NCBI GenBank assembly: GCA_009823505.1
Contig: VZQC01005922.1
Location: 990,296 to 1,054,295 of the forward strand
Reading direction: 5' to 3'
DNA from: Rhizomys pruinosus
Lineage: Eukaryota > Chordata > Mammalia > Rodentia > Spalacidae
Length of the DNA stretch: 64,000 nucleotides
Part shown: piece after piece, positions 43,287 to 53,606 of the stretch
Layout of the letters: each line of letters opens with the position of its first letter
Numbering within the stretch: the first letter of the stretch is position 1
Notes under the pieces: generated by a model
What the model saw: only the letters and a program-made list of their open reading frames with translations
Told to the model about the DNA's origin: nothing
The model's database searches: none
Position numbers and translations under genes: made by a program

Positions 43287-43753
43287 CTGTAGAAAAACAA
43301 AAACAAACTGGCTGAAAGAAGTCATTCTATGCCTCAACATTAAAATTAAGCCAAATAATTTCTGAAAAAACATGCAAAAAGAAAGGTAAGAAAATGACCA
43401 GTTTAATGAAGATTTAATGAAGCAAAAGTAGCAAAACCTCTATTAAAATGGAGGGTAATCTTTCAAGAAGCTCAATTGTAAAGTAGGAACATGCATTAAC
43501 TGTCCTGTGGTCTAGGGAGCTCTTAGCAAATAAGATGAAACATGTGGGTAACACAGTATAGTGTTTAAGAACCTTAATTTGCAACTTTTTCTGAAATGTT
43601 ATATACAATTTATCTGCACTGATATACTCCACCATTACCCACAGGTTTCAGAGACATTACAATAAAATTTCAATAAATTCTGAATCACAATGGTCCTCAA
43701 AACTATGTAAGATAATGCAGAAAATGAACAGAACATCCGAAGCTTTTGGTTAC

Positions 43754-43777
43754 CATAGATTTCCTTGGAGGACATTC
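43754..43777 (-). CDS. UGGT1: UGGT1 24-nt microexon (GMSSKEIY)
   Basis: It is flanked by acceptor ...tttgtctag and donor ATG|gtaacc. Two bases complete Gly and the last base starts Asp. The translation MSSKEIYD is the expected continuation of YLTKKG...DDSFIRP. Including or skipping it preserves the frame (24 nt = 8 codons). Confidence 0.94.
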
Positions 43778-43837
43778 CTAGACAAAGGCAAAGGAAAAAG
43801 AGTAAAAGAAAAGAGAATGTCATTTTTATAAGTAAAA

Positions 43838-44015
43838 GTTCTACGAGTAGCAACATCACTTCTAAAAGTCTTCAGTAGTTGTCTATGTTCAAAAAAAAAT
43901 TCAGATACCGTGTATGAGCAGGCTTGCCAAATTCTATATGAACAGGCCCCCAGGTTCCTTTCCAACTTCATTTCTATAAACAATGTAGCCATCACAGACC
44001 ACCAGAGTGCTATCA
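43838..44015. repeat. Copy B of an intra-gene duplicated segment
   Basis: Uninterrupted copy of the segment at 40915-41170, same orientation, about 2.9 kb away. It may be two copies of one old interspersed repeat or a local duplication. Confidence 0.85.
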
Positions 44016-44368
44016 CCACTAGAGTCAAACAATTACACTGACTGGATCCAGCTTTTTCCTCTCTGTTCCCAGACCCTTCAGAGACAGGTTTTTTTTAAGG
44101 AACTAGGCAGACTAATTGCTTAAATTTATGCAGACTTGAGAAACTAGACATCCTCCCAAGGACCACACAAGGGATAAAAAGCTGTCCTAAGTAAGCACAA
44201 CTGGTGCTTTTTGGAAGGATAATAAGTATTAATAGAACCAGTTCAGAAGAGTAATAAGTACTAAAACAACCAGAGGGGGAAGGACCTATCTGCCCTTGAA
44301 AAAAATTCACTTTATACAATTGTAGCTTAACTAAAGAACTCTGCATAAAAAATCACTTTTGAAAACAT

Positions 44369-44630
44369 GGGGCTGGAGAGATGGCTCAGCAATTAAGAGT
44401 ACCAACTGCTCTTGTAGAGGACCAAGGTTTGATTCCCAGCACCCACATTGAGGCTAAGAACCATCTTTAAGCCGGGCATGGTGGTGCATGCCTTTAATCC
44501 TAGCACTCGGGAGGCAGAGGCAAGTGCTCTCTATGAGTTCAAGGCCAGCCTGGTCTACAGAGTGAGTTCCAGGCCAGCTGGGGATACAGGGGGACCCTGT
44601 CTCAAAAAGACAAAAACAAACAAACAAAAA
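44369..44630 (+). mobile_element. Dimeric SINE: B2 5' half fused to B1
   Basis: The B2 head ends 'aaccatctttaa' at 44470, then 'gccgggcatggtggtgcatg' and a full B1. Same junction as at 16467-16790 and 28205-28471. No clear target repeat seen. Confidence 0.85.
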
Positions 44631-44834
44631 CAATACAAAGCTTTCTAGAAACTAGTTTGTGTTATAAACCCTAAAATAAAATTAACTCTATGCTGTCACC
44701 AAAGAGTCAAGCAAAATCGCTTTACAGTGCATTAACCCATGTTCATATATTTTTCCATTTTGAATTATGAAAGGTTTTTCCTTTTAATTTTAATGACTAA
44801 CAAAATTTATTATGAAAATATTTGAATTTTTAAA

Positions 44835-45053
44835 ATTTTTATTTATTTTTTTATGTGTATGAATGTACTGTCTGCATGTAGGTTTGTGCACCCATGTCAT
44901 GCAATGCTGCGGAGGTCAGAAGAGGGTGTTGGATTCCCCTGGAACTGGAGTCAAAGATGGTTTTCAGCTGCCATGTGGGTGCTGGGGATCGAACCCGGGT
45001 CCTCCGCAAGAGTAGTCGGTGCTCTTAACTGCTAGGCCATCTCTCCAGCCCCC
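44835..45053 (-). mobile_element. B2 SINE (antisense) with 20-bp target-site duplication
   Basis: The direct repeat 'aaaatatttgaatttttaaa' is at 44815-44834 and 45054-45073. Near-consensus body. Confidence 0.94.
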
Positions 45054-45111
45054 AAAATATTTGAATTTTTAAAGATACACAAATAATTAGATTTAACAGG
45101 CATTTTCTTAT

Positions 45112-45344
45112 TTTTTTAAAAATTTTATTATTTAAAAAAATTTTTATGTGTACAGGTGTATTGCCTGCATGTATGTAAGTATGCCCGTGTTGTATGGTAC
45201 CCACAGAGAACAGAAGACTGTCAGATTCCCCTGGAACTGGAGTTATAGATGGTTGTCAGCTGCCATATAGGCACTGGGAATCGAACCTGGCTCCTCTGTA
45301 AAGACAGTCAGTGCTCTTAACCACTGAGCCATCTTTCCAGGCCC
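45112..45344 (-). mobile_element. B2 SINE (antisense), older
   Basis: 'ttatgtgtacaggtgtattg' to 'gagccatctttccaggcccc'. Confidence 0.85.
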
Positions 45345-45487
45345 CTTAACAGGTTTTTCTAGACTAACAGTATTAAGAATTAATAAAAGGAATTATGGAA
45401 TCTCTTTTCCCAAGACATTAAGATGAAGTTATATTTGCAAATACTAAAAAATAAACACTGAATCCAAGATGAGCCAGAATAGATTAC

Positions 45488-45586
45488 CTTTCTTTGTCAG
45501 ATAGTTCATACTATTGGCTATAGCAGCAGTCTTGCCCTGAGAATCCAAGACAGAAAATCTGGCATAATCATCCACAAAGAAGCTAT
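45488..45586 (-). CDS. UGGT1: UGGT1 coding exon (approx. residues 712-744)
   Basis: The exon is 99 nt, with acceptor ...ttttcccag and donor AAG|gtaatc. Two bases complete Asn. It reads SFFVDDYARFSVLDSQGKTA then AIANSMNYLTKK plus one base of Gly. Confidence 0.96.
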
Positions 45587-45896
45587 CTGGGAAAAAATAA
45601 AAAGTAGAAATATGCATAATTAATATACTTCAATTCCATATACCACTAATATTCAACAGATTAACCTGTTTTGACTACAAAATGCAATCTACAGAAATGC
45701 AGTGAAAGATGTTAAGTTTAGTTTACTGTGAGGAAGCTGGGTCACCAGGGGCATGCCTGTCTCTGCTTCCCAGCCACCACAGGGGAGCAGCACTGCTCCA
45801 CCACATGCTCCTCAAGACAACTACCCTAGCCCTAAAACAATAGTCAACTGACCATGGGATTTAAAAAAAAACAAAAAAAACCCTCTGAATTTTGCC

Positions 45897-46000
45897 AATC
45901 TCCGTGAGTTCAAGGCCATCCTGGTCTACATTACATAGTGAATTCCAGGACAGCTGGAGCTACAGGGAGACCCTGTATCAAAAAACAAAAAACAAACAAA
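45897..46000 (+). mobile_element. B1 SINE, 5' truncated
   Basis: 'ctccgtgagttcaaggccat' to 'ctgtatcaaaaaac'. Confidence 0.8.
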
Positions 46001-46096
46001 ACTCTGAATCTTAAAGCCAAAATAAACCATTCTTTCATGTTGACATTCTCAGGTAGTTAAATCTGACAAACTTAAAGGGTTTTCTTTCTTCCTTCC

Positions 46097-46246
46097 TTTT
46101 TTTTTTGAGACAGAGTCTCCCTGTAGCCTCAACTGGCCTGGAATTCACTATGTATGTAGACCAAGCTGGCCTCAATTGCCCAAGGACCCGCCTGCCTCTG
46201 CATCCACAGTGCTGGGATTAAAGGTGTGCGCCACCAGGCCTGGCTA
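46097..46246 (-). mobile_element. B1 SINE (antisense)
   Basis: T-run, 'gagacagagtctccctgtag', to 'caccaggcctggcta'. Confidence 0.85.
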
Positions 46247-46489
46247 AGAGGTTTTCTTAAAAAGGTCCCAGGATAGCAAAAGTCAGAGAAGTAGAGTAAG
46301 GAGGATGCCTCCTCACCAATCCCTGCACCAAGCCAAGTGACGGGCAGATCTGCTACTGTAACACAGCACTACAGTGCAGTGAGAAGGAATCCAACATTCA
46401 GTACTACAGCCATGCCGTGGTACTTGAAACTTATGCAGTGGTACTCAAGACTGCCTTTCATGACTTTTATTTGTTGTGGGTTTTTACTT

Positions 46490-46562
46490 TTTCCTCCCCT
46501 CCCCTCCTCTCCCCTCCCCTCCCCTCCCCTCTGCCTGCCTGCCTGCCTGCCTGCCTGTCTGA
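46490..46562. repeat. (CCCCT)n / (GCCT)n simple repeat
   Basis: Pyrimidine-rich CCCCT tract followed by six GCCT units. Confidence 0.9.
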
Positions 46563-46640
46563 TGATATACCTAGGTTGGCCTGGAACTCACTGTGTAGCT
46601 TAGCTGGCCTGGAATCACAGGCCTGTACCACCACACACAG
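46563..46640 (-). mobile_element. B1 remnant (antisense)
   Basis: 'ggcctggaactcactgtgta' and 'caggcctgtaccaccacac'. Confidence 0.6.
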
Positions 46641-46653
46641 CCTACCTATCACC

Positions 46654-46780
46654 ATAGCTGGCGTGGTGGTGCATGCCTTTATTCCCATTACTTGGAAGGC
46701 AGAGACAGGCAGATCTTTGAGTTCTAGGCTAGCCTGGCATACAAAGTGAGTTCCAAACCAGCCAGGTGTATATGAGATAC
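46654..46780 (+). mobile_element. B1 SINE, diverged
   Basis: 'agctggcgtggtggtgcatg' to 'gagatactgtttttttc'. Confidence 0.75.
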
Positions 46781-46951
46781 TGTTTTTTTCTTTTTGTTGT
46801 TGTTGGTGTTCTGAAAAGGAAAAAACACCAATTTAGGATAAAACATCATGATACTGTTTGCCTTGCTCTGTAAGAACTTATAACAACTTCTAAGAAGCTA
46901 ATACCTGGTCTGTGAAGGAGCCATTTAGCCAACTTTCTGAGCAGCTTTTTT

Positions 46952-47096
46952 TTTTTTTTTTTGAGACAGGGTCTCCCTGTAGCCCCAGCTGACCTGGAAC
47001 TCACTCTGTAGACCAGGCTGGCCTTGAACTCACAAAGATCCGCCTGCCTCTGCCTCCCAAGTGCTAGGATTAAAGGCGTGCGCCACCACGCCCGGC
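46952..47096 (-). mobile_element. B1 SINE (antisense) with 16-bp target-site duplication
   Basis: The direct repeat 'tctgagcagctttttt' is at 46936-46951 and 47097-47112. Near-consensus. Confidence 0.93.
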
Positions 47097-47120
47097 TCTG
47101 AGCAGCTTTTTTACACCCAG

Positions 47121-47200
47121 CTTACACAGTGCTGGGGATTAAACCCAGGGTTTCATGCATGCTAGGCAAACATTCTAACAAGTGACCTAGAGCTACACTT
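47121..47200 (-). mobile_element. ID element (antisense)
   Basis: 'gctggggattaaacccaggg' and 'catgctaggcaaacattcta'. Confidence 0.65.
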
Positions 47201-47234
47201 CATTTTTGTTGTCCCTTTCTTTTCTCCTTACCCT

Positions 47235-47310
47235 GACCACTACTGGGAACTGAACTCAGGGCTGTGCATAGGCTAGGCAAGCAATCCACAACTGGGCTAA
47301 TCCACAACCT
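47235..47310 (-). mobile_element. ID element (antisense)
   Basis: 'actgggaactgaactcaggg' and 'aggctaggcaagcaatcca'. Confidence 0.6.
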
Positions 47311-47432
47311 TATTTTATTTTTACTCTCCACCTTACTTCCAGGTGTCTGTCAAGTGCCCTTGAGTCCACATGAAAGGCACATAGAGCAACTGCTCATGGT
47401 CTCACCGCAGCTCTTAAAAGCTGTAGCTGTGG

Positions 47433-47581
47433 CTGGCGTGGTGGTGCACGCCTTTAATCCTAGCACTTGGGAGGCAGAGGCAGGCTGATCTCTGTGAGTT
47501 CAAGGCCAGCCTGGTCTACAGGGTGAGTTCTAGGACAGCTGGGACTACAGGGAGACTGTCTTGAAAAGACCAAAAAAAAAA
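47433..47581 (+). mobile_element. B1 SINE
   Basis: Near-consensus. The flanking repeat 'aagct(g/a)tagctgtgg' lies on both sides (47418-47432 and 47584-47598). Confidence 0.9.
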
Positions 47582-47589
47582 AAAAGCTA

Positions 47590-47945
47590 TAGCTGTGGTG
47601 AACACCCAAATGTCCATCAGCTGACAGCAATACAATAGTTAAGGCATTAAATGAATGAAATACTGATATACTACAAGATAAACTATAGAAACATCCTAAA
47701 TGAAACACACCAGGCACAGAAGACTTCCCAGTTACATGGGATGTGCTAAAATGTGGAAATCCAGACTCAGAAAGCAGATGATTGGATGCCAGGGAATAGG
47801 AGAAAGGAATGGAGAGTGACTACTCAGAACACAGGTTCTTATGGGAGAGATGATAATGTTCTTGCATTAGACAATGGTGATAACTGTGAAACTCTGAGAA
47901 TGAACTAAAAGCCATAAACTGTATACTTTAAAAAGCTGAGTACTG
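47590..47945 (+). mobile_element. Old LINE-1 3' fragment
   Basis: 'caaatgtccatcagctgaca', 'gattggatgccagggaatag' and 'actgtatactttaaaaag' are typical of old L1 3' ends. Confidence 0.7.
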
Positions 47946-47950
47946 ACAGC

Positions 47951-48100
47951 AGGGCATGGTGGTGCACACCTTTAGTCCCAGCACTCAGGAGGCAAAGACA
48001 GGTGTCATCTCTGTGAGATCAAAGTCAGCCTGGTCTATATAGCAAGTTATAGGCCAGTAGGGACTACAAGTAGACCCTGTTTCAAAAACAAAATAAAACA
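47951..48100 (+). mobile_element. B1 SINE, diverged
   Basis: 'gcagggcatggtggtgcaca' to 'ccctgtttcaaaaac'. Confidence 0.8.
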
Positions 48101-48119
48101 GTTTAGTATTGGGTTGGCA

Positions 48120-48242
48120 TACAGCAGAGTCTGGTCTCAGACTCGCAATATAGCACAGCTGGCCTTAAACTTGTTATCCTTCTACCTTCTACCTTAGCCT
48201 CTACACTGCTAGCATTGCAAGTATGTGCTACCACATCCAGCA
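48120..48242 (-). mobile_element. Old B1 remnant (antisense)
   Basis: 'gctggccttaaacttgttat' and 'gtatgtgctaccacatcca'. Confidence 0.55.
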
Positions 48243-48271
48243 GAAACTGTTGCTTTAAAAAAACAAAAACA

Positions 48272-48314
48272 AGCCAGGCATGGTGGCGCACGCCTTTAAT
48301 CCTAGCACTTGAGA
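48272..48314 (+). mobile_element. B1 fragment (first ~43 bp only)
   Basis: 'agccaggcatggtggcgcac', stops after 'cctagcacttgaga'. Confidence 0.7.
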
Positions 48315-48471
48315 GATGCCACTAAATCTTTTTTGAAGTTTACAAAGCTTTACACACAAAGAATTATCTTTTGTAGAAGAAAATTACTATGAGCTGAGGG
48401 ACATATTATGAATTCCAGATACAACAAGCCTAAATATAGAACCATGTCATAATATTGGGCTAGTTTCTTTT

Positions 48472-48710
48472 GTTTTTTTAAAAAAAATTATTTTGTATGT
48501 GTATGAATGTACTGTCTGCATGCAGGTTTGTGCATCCGTGTTGTGCAATGCTGCGGAGGTCAGAAGAGGGTGTCAGATTCCCCTGGAACTGGAGTCAAAG
48601 ATCCCCAGAACCCACATGGTTCTCAGCCACCATGTGGGTGCTGGGGGTCGAACCTGGGTCCTCTGTAAGAGCAGACGGAGCTCTTAACTGCTAGGCCATC
48701 TCTCCAGCCC
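48472..48710 (-). mobile_element. B2 SINE (antisense) with a short internal insertion
   Basis: Near-consensus, with an extra 'cagaacccacatggttctca' in the middle. Confidence 0.88.
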
Positions 48711-48803
48711 CAGGGCTATTTTCTTAAGATTAAAACCCAATAAATACAAAGAATGTAAAGCATAAAACCAAAACCCTGAAGTTGTTCCTGAAATGTTCCT
48801 TAC

Positions 48804-48924
48804 TACTTGCTGTTAAATCCAGATACTCTCGCTCAGCTGTCAAAATCCTGGAATTAATTCGTGGAACAACATTTGGCTGATTCATGATATACTCTACAAC
48901 ATCTTGATCATGTGACAGTTCACC
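48804..48924 (-). CDS. UGGT1: UGGT1 coding exon (approx. residues 672-711)
   Basis: The exon is 121 nt, with acceptor ...tccttcag and donor GTA|gtaagg. It reads GELSHDQDVVEYIMNQPNVV, PRINSRILTAEREYLDLTAS plus one base of Asn. Confidence 0.96.
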
Positions 48925-49405
48925 CTGAAGGAAAAAAGAAACAGAAAGGGCAGGAATGTTAATGGCGTATCATCAATAACTCAGCAGGAATAAAGTTAGT
49001 AGCTTCATAACAGCTTATCTGTTAACACTCAAAGAGATGTTACATGTAAGCCCAGTGACAGTCAAGCACAGTGTGGATGTTTACATACAGTATCTAACTC
49101 TATTTGCCATGCTAAGGAGATGAGGAGGCACAGGCACAAGAAAATTAAGCCAGTTTCTCAATGTCACACAGCCAATGGTAGCTGTGATGTGCAAATAATC
49201 TCTCCATTCAGAATTTTTTCAGTTAAAAGTAAGGTCTGAATATGGAAAAGAGTTAACAAAAACTCTGGGTGGGAGAAGTCACTGTCCTTGGTCCTGAAAT
49301 TACTCCAACTTGTGTAGGTCTTAGGCATCTAAGTTACCCATCGCGTCACAGATGTCAGAACCAAACACACTTTAAGAGACATCTTTTGTCATTTGGTATT
49401 TTCTT

Positions 49406-49678
49406 CTTCTTTTTTTTTTTAATTGGTAAGGCCTTTTTTTAAATGTCTTTTTAAAATTTATTTTATTATTACTATTTTTTTGTGTATGAGTGTACTGTCT
49501 GCATGTAGGTTGGTGCACCCATGTTGTGCAATGCTGTAAAGGTCAGAAGAGGGTGTCGGATTCCTCTAGAACTGGAGTTAAAGATGGTTCTTAGCCACCA
49601 TGTGGGTGCTGGGAATCAAACCTGGGTCCTCTGCAAGAGCAGTTGGTGCTCCCAACCGCTGAGCCATCTCTCCAGCCC
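49406..49678 (-). mobile_element. B2 SINE (antisense) with 19-bp target-site duplication
   Basis: 'tgtcatttggt(a/c)ttttctt' is at 49387-49405 and 49679-49697. Confidence 0.9.
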
Positions 49679-49795
49679 TGTCATTTGGTCTTTTCTTTGT
49701 GCATTTCATATTATAGAAAAATTTATATTTCCTTAAATATGACCTCAGAAACAAGCTAAGTTAAAAACTGTGACATCTGACAATGTTTAAAATAA

Positions 49796-50010
49796 GGGCT
49801 GGAGAGATGGTTCAGCAATTAAGAGCACTGGATGCTCTTATAGAAGACCCAGGTTTGGTTTCCAGTACCAAGATGGTGGCTAACTCTAGTCCCAGGGGAT
49901 CAGATGCCCTCTTCTGACCTCCACAGCCATTGCACAAAACACAGGTGTACTTACACACAAGCAGGTGATGCACTCATACACATGAAATTAAAAAACAAAC
50001 AAAAAACCCC
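49796..50010 (+). mobile_element. B2 SINE, diverged
   Basis: 'gggctggagagatggttcag' to an AAACAAAC tail. Confidence 0.85.
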
Positions 50011-50167
50011 ACTTAGGATAAAAGCATGTATACCCATCAGCACTCAGGAGGCTATATCAGGTCTATTCTTAATGTTTTATGTACACACAGTCAGACTTCT
50101 ATTTATTCCTAATTTATCTTTTCAGATAGTGTTTCACTCTGTTGCTGAGGCTGTCCTTGAAATTACG

Positions 50168-50358
50168 TATGTATATATTTGTGTGGATATGTGCAAGTGA
50201 GTTGCAGATGCCCTTTGAGGCCAGAGGAGGGAGTCAGATCTTCTGAAGCTGGAGTTATAAGTGACTGTGAACCACCCAATGTGGATGCAGGGAACCAAAC
50301 CTGAGTCCTCTGCAAAAGCAGTATGCATTCTTAACTGCTGAGCCATCTCTCCAATTCC
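50168..50358 (-). mobile_element. Old B2 SINE (antisense) beside a B1 fragment
   Basis: 'gatgccctttgaggccagag' to 'ctgagccatctctccaattc'. A short antisense B1-like piece precedes it at ~50118-50163. Confidence 0.7.
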
Positions 50359-50642
50359 AGAAGTCTACTTTAAAGTTATTTTAAATAGAAAGACATAAAA
50401 ATCCCAATTAAACAGTACTTGTAACTGCTCATCTGAAAAATATGCCAATTCTCAAACAATAAACTAATGACTGAAATGAAACTACATACCTGAAAAGAAT
50501 TACAATGATAATTATTTGGGTTGCTGTACATATAAACCAATAATGTACGACTTTGGCCAGTATCGTAAATATCAGTTAATTCCAATCAGAAGTCTAGCTC
50601 AGAGAGGGCAATTTGGCAACATTTGCCTTTGGGTTTAGCTCT

Positions 50643-50644
<2 letters not shown>

Positions 50645-50694
<50 letters not shown>
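50645..50694. repeat. (CA)25 microsatellite
   Basis: Uninterrupted CA dinucleotide. Confidence 0.97.
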
Positions 50695-50698
<4 letters not shown>

Positions 50699-50940
50699 CT
50701 AGGAAAAAAACATGACATGTGAAAACTTAAGTAAATAACAATTTTTCTTTCTTGAGACAGGGTTCCTCCCCTCTCCTACCCAACCCCCCAAATTTGTTCA
50801 TTCTAGTAGTGTTATGAAAAAAATGAATCCCCTAAATACAAAGGAATTTAACTTAAAATTCCCTAAATACAATAACTTAAAGAATCTATTTGTATATACC
50901 AAGAGTCAGGAAATGGCACTCAATCAAGGACTTGTTTGAT

Positions 50941-51061
50941 TTTTTTTTTTTTTTAATTTTGAGACAGGGTCTTGCTACCAGGTAGTTTTTGAACTTTCAG
51001 CAATTTTCTTGCTTCAGCCTCTTAAATTCTGGGATTACAGGGCTGAGCCACTAGGCTTGGC
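50941..51061 (-). mobile_element. Old B1 (antisense)
   Basis: T-run, 'gagacagggtcttgctacc', to 'gagccactaggcttggcc'. Confidence 0.7.
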
Positions 51062-51131
51062 CCAAAGACTTTTAGTATGAATACATTAACAGTCAGCACA
51101 ATAATTCACTTCTTTAAAAAATGTATTTCTA

Positions 51132-51350
51132 GGGCTGGAGAGATGGCTCAGCGGTTAAGAGCACTGACTGCTCTTGTAGAGGACCCTGTTTCAATTCCCA
51201 GCACCCACATGGCAGCTAAGTCTTTAACTACAGTTCCAGGGGAATTCGATATCCTCTTCTGATCTCCGCAGCACTGCATGACACGGGTGCACCTACCTAT
51301 GTGCAAATGGTACACTCATACACATAACAAACAAACAAACAAACAAAAGA
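51132..51350 (+). mobile_element. B2 SINE with (CAAA)n tail
   Basis: 'agggctggagagatggctca' to 'cactcatacacataacaaac'. Confidence 0.9.
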
Positions 51351-51408
51351 AAATGAAACAACCCCCCCCCAAAACCCCCAAATGCACCCACCCAAACAAA
51401 AATTTATT

Positions 51409-51590
51409 TAAGGGAGGGTGAGATGGCTCAGCAGGTAAAGGTGTTTGCTGGACTGGCCTGGCAACTTGAGTTCAATCCCTTAGAATTTATATGAAGATGG
51501 AAAGAGAACTGAAACCACAGAACTGTCCTTTAACTTACAACCCACACTGTGGCACACATGCCCACATGCACACACAAGAATAATGAAAAA
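51409..51590 (+). mobile_element. B3-like SINE
   Basis: 'ggtgagatggctcagcaggt' to 'acacaagaataatg'. Confidence 0.7.
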
Positions 51591-51798
51591 ATTAATGGAT
51601 CAAAGTTCTACCCTAAAGATTTGTAAGCATAAAGCTCTTAGAAAAAAAAAGATAAATACTGGAAAAAACCTTCTTAGCATCCATGCAACACTGAGGAGTG
51701 CTTTCTGGGATAACATAAGAAACAGAGAACAAAAGAAAAAATTGAACTTCATTAATATGGAAACTTCTGTACATCAAAGGACATTATCAAGACAGTAA

Positions 51799-51880
51799 AA
51801 GGTGGGAATGTAGATCAGCTGGTAGAGTGCTTCCCTACCATGCACCAGGCTCTGGTCTAATTCCCCAGCACTGCATGGAA
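51799..51880 (+). mobile_element. ID element
   Basis: 'tgggaatgtagatcagctgg' head with 'ttccccagcactgcatgg'. Confidence 0.7.
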
Positions 51881-51985
51881 AAGGCATAGTTCATAGCAGG
51901 ATTATTCAAAATATCCAAGAAATGGAAACAATCCAAACAGCCACTGATAGATGAATGCATGAATAAACACAATACAGTGAAAACA

Positions 51986-51999
51986 CAAACACACACACA

Positions 52000-52032
<33 letters not shown>
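51986..52032. repeat. (CA)n microsatellite
   Basis: CA repeat with one TA interruption. Confidence 0.93.
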
Positions 52033-52194
52033 CAATAAATAAACATTTAAAAAGAGTGAAGAAAAAGTTCTATAGAATAGTGGTTAGAAGTACATAGGAT
52101 CGTGACTGTATCAAATACCACTGAATTGAACACTGAAGTGGTAAGGGTTTATGTTTTGTATCCTTCACTGCAATAGAAATTTAGTACATATTTC

Positions 52195-52850
52195 AACTTA
52201 GGGTTACAAGTATGCCAGTATGATTTGACATTTAAAGTACTATGTGACAATGACATTTAGCAGCATGACAGAGTAAAAATCTCCAAAAAGCCTCTGCTCC
52301 AAGGAAACGAGTAACCCTCCTGCCCTAGTCTCTGAGTACCACGCACCTGCAATTTTGTTCGTTTTGTTTGTTTTTTGTGACCAAATCTCCCTAGGTACCA
52401 CACTGTCCTTGAACTGGTAGTCTTCCTGCAGAGGCCACTTCAAAATTAACTTTCCCAATCTCAGAGAATTAACTAAAGGCCTTCAAAAATCCAACAGACT
52501 TTACTGAAGAAAACTCCATTCTATTAGTAAGAATGTGGCCTTTGTGATTTTTTTTTTTTACTTGTATTAAAATTTACCTCTCTCTGACTAATATAAGCCT
52601 GGAAAAACGACTGCCCTCCAACAGAAGTTGGTGCCGGGGTTCTCTGTATTTGAGTAGAATCAAACCTCAATAGTGTTTTCCCTGAAGTATTTGCAAAAAA
52701 ATATCAGGAGTAATTGATCAGATGAGCTAACATGAAACTGGTCAAAACACGTAAAAAGCTAGAGAATGAGATGTCCTAAGATGGTGTGAGTATCTAACAC
52801 TCTCTCTAAAATCTAAAACCTGAGGCCCACAGGAATACACAAGGGAGATA
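52195..52850. other. UGGT1 intron sequence, little recognised
   Basis: A possible decayed B1 piece lies near 52367-52430; otherwise unique intron. Confidence 0.5.
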
Positions 52851-52929
52851 GGGAGGAAGTTACAGAAATCCCTCAAATCTCACTGCTGACTAACCTTGAC
52901 TGTCTATGCAAGCAATAACAAAAGGCTAT

Positions 52930-53010
52930 GGCATCGATCTGGCTGAATGAGAGAGTGCTTGCTTGGCATGCACAAGGCCATGGGTTCAAGCTCCAGCATC
53001 ACACATACAA
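52930..53010 (+). mobile_element. ID element
   Basis: 'ctggctgaatgagagagtgc' and 'atgcacaaggccatgggttc'. Confidence 0.7.
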
Positions 53011-53353
53011 ACAGAAGGTGGCTGAGGAGAGTTCTCAACTGTCTGAGCTGAGTACTCAAGCCATGCCCACACAGACACTTGGGAAAATATTTTAGACCAA
53101 TACACATGAGATATTTTGTTCATTTACTAGCTAATCAATGAGCTAAACAAGCAGATACTTCAGAGTTTACACATGACAAAGAATTTATTCCAGAAAGTTA
53201 AGTATTTAAATACCAGCTGCGACAAAAAATGAACAGCATCTTTGTAGAGTGAGGGTTCAATTTTCAAGAGTTATTATGCTATCTAAAAAGTTCAATTATC
53301 AAGAGAAAAGTATGAAGACATGCAAAAAGAAAACACAAAAAAAAGTCCCTACA

Positions 53354-53606
53354 GGGGGCTGGAGAGATGGCCTAGCGGTTAAGAGCGCCGACTGCTCTTG
53401 CAGAGGACCCGGGTTCGATCCCCAGCACCCACATGGTGGCTGAGAACCGTCTGTAACTCCAATTCCAGGAGAATTCCAGTTCCAGGGGAATCCGACGCCC
53501 TCTTCTGACCTCCGCGGCATTGCACAACACAGGTGTACAAACCTACATGCAGATGATACATTCGTATACATAATAAATAAAATAAAAAGAATCCTATTTA
53601 AAAAAA
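53354..53606 (+). mobile_element. B2 SINE, duplicated-block type
   Basis: Near-consensus with both 'ctccaattccaggagaatt' and 'ccagttccaggggaatcc' blocks. Confidence 0.93.

Larger units (their letters stand above)
51590..52190 (+). mobile_element. Old LINE-1 fragment with ID and CA insertions
   Basis: L1-like 'acttctgtacatcaaaggac', then an ID element at 51799-51880, then 'atagttcatagcaggattat' and a (CA)n tract at 51986-52032. Decayed. Confidence 0.65.
52851..53606. repeat. Tandem duplication, first (clean) copy
   Basis: It starts 'gggaggaagttacagaaatc', contains an ID element (52930-53010) and a B2 (53354-53606), and ends in the B2 A-tail. The second copy starts immediately after it. Confidence 0.93.
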
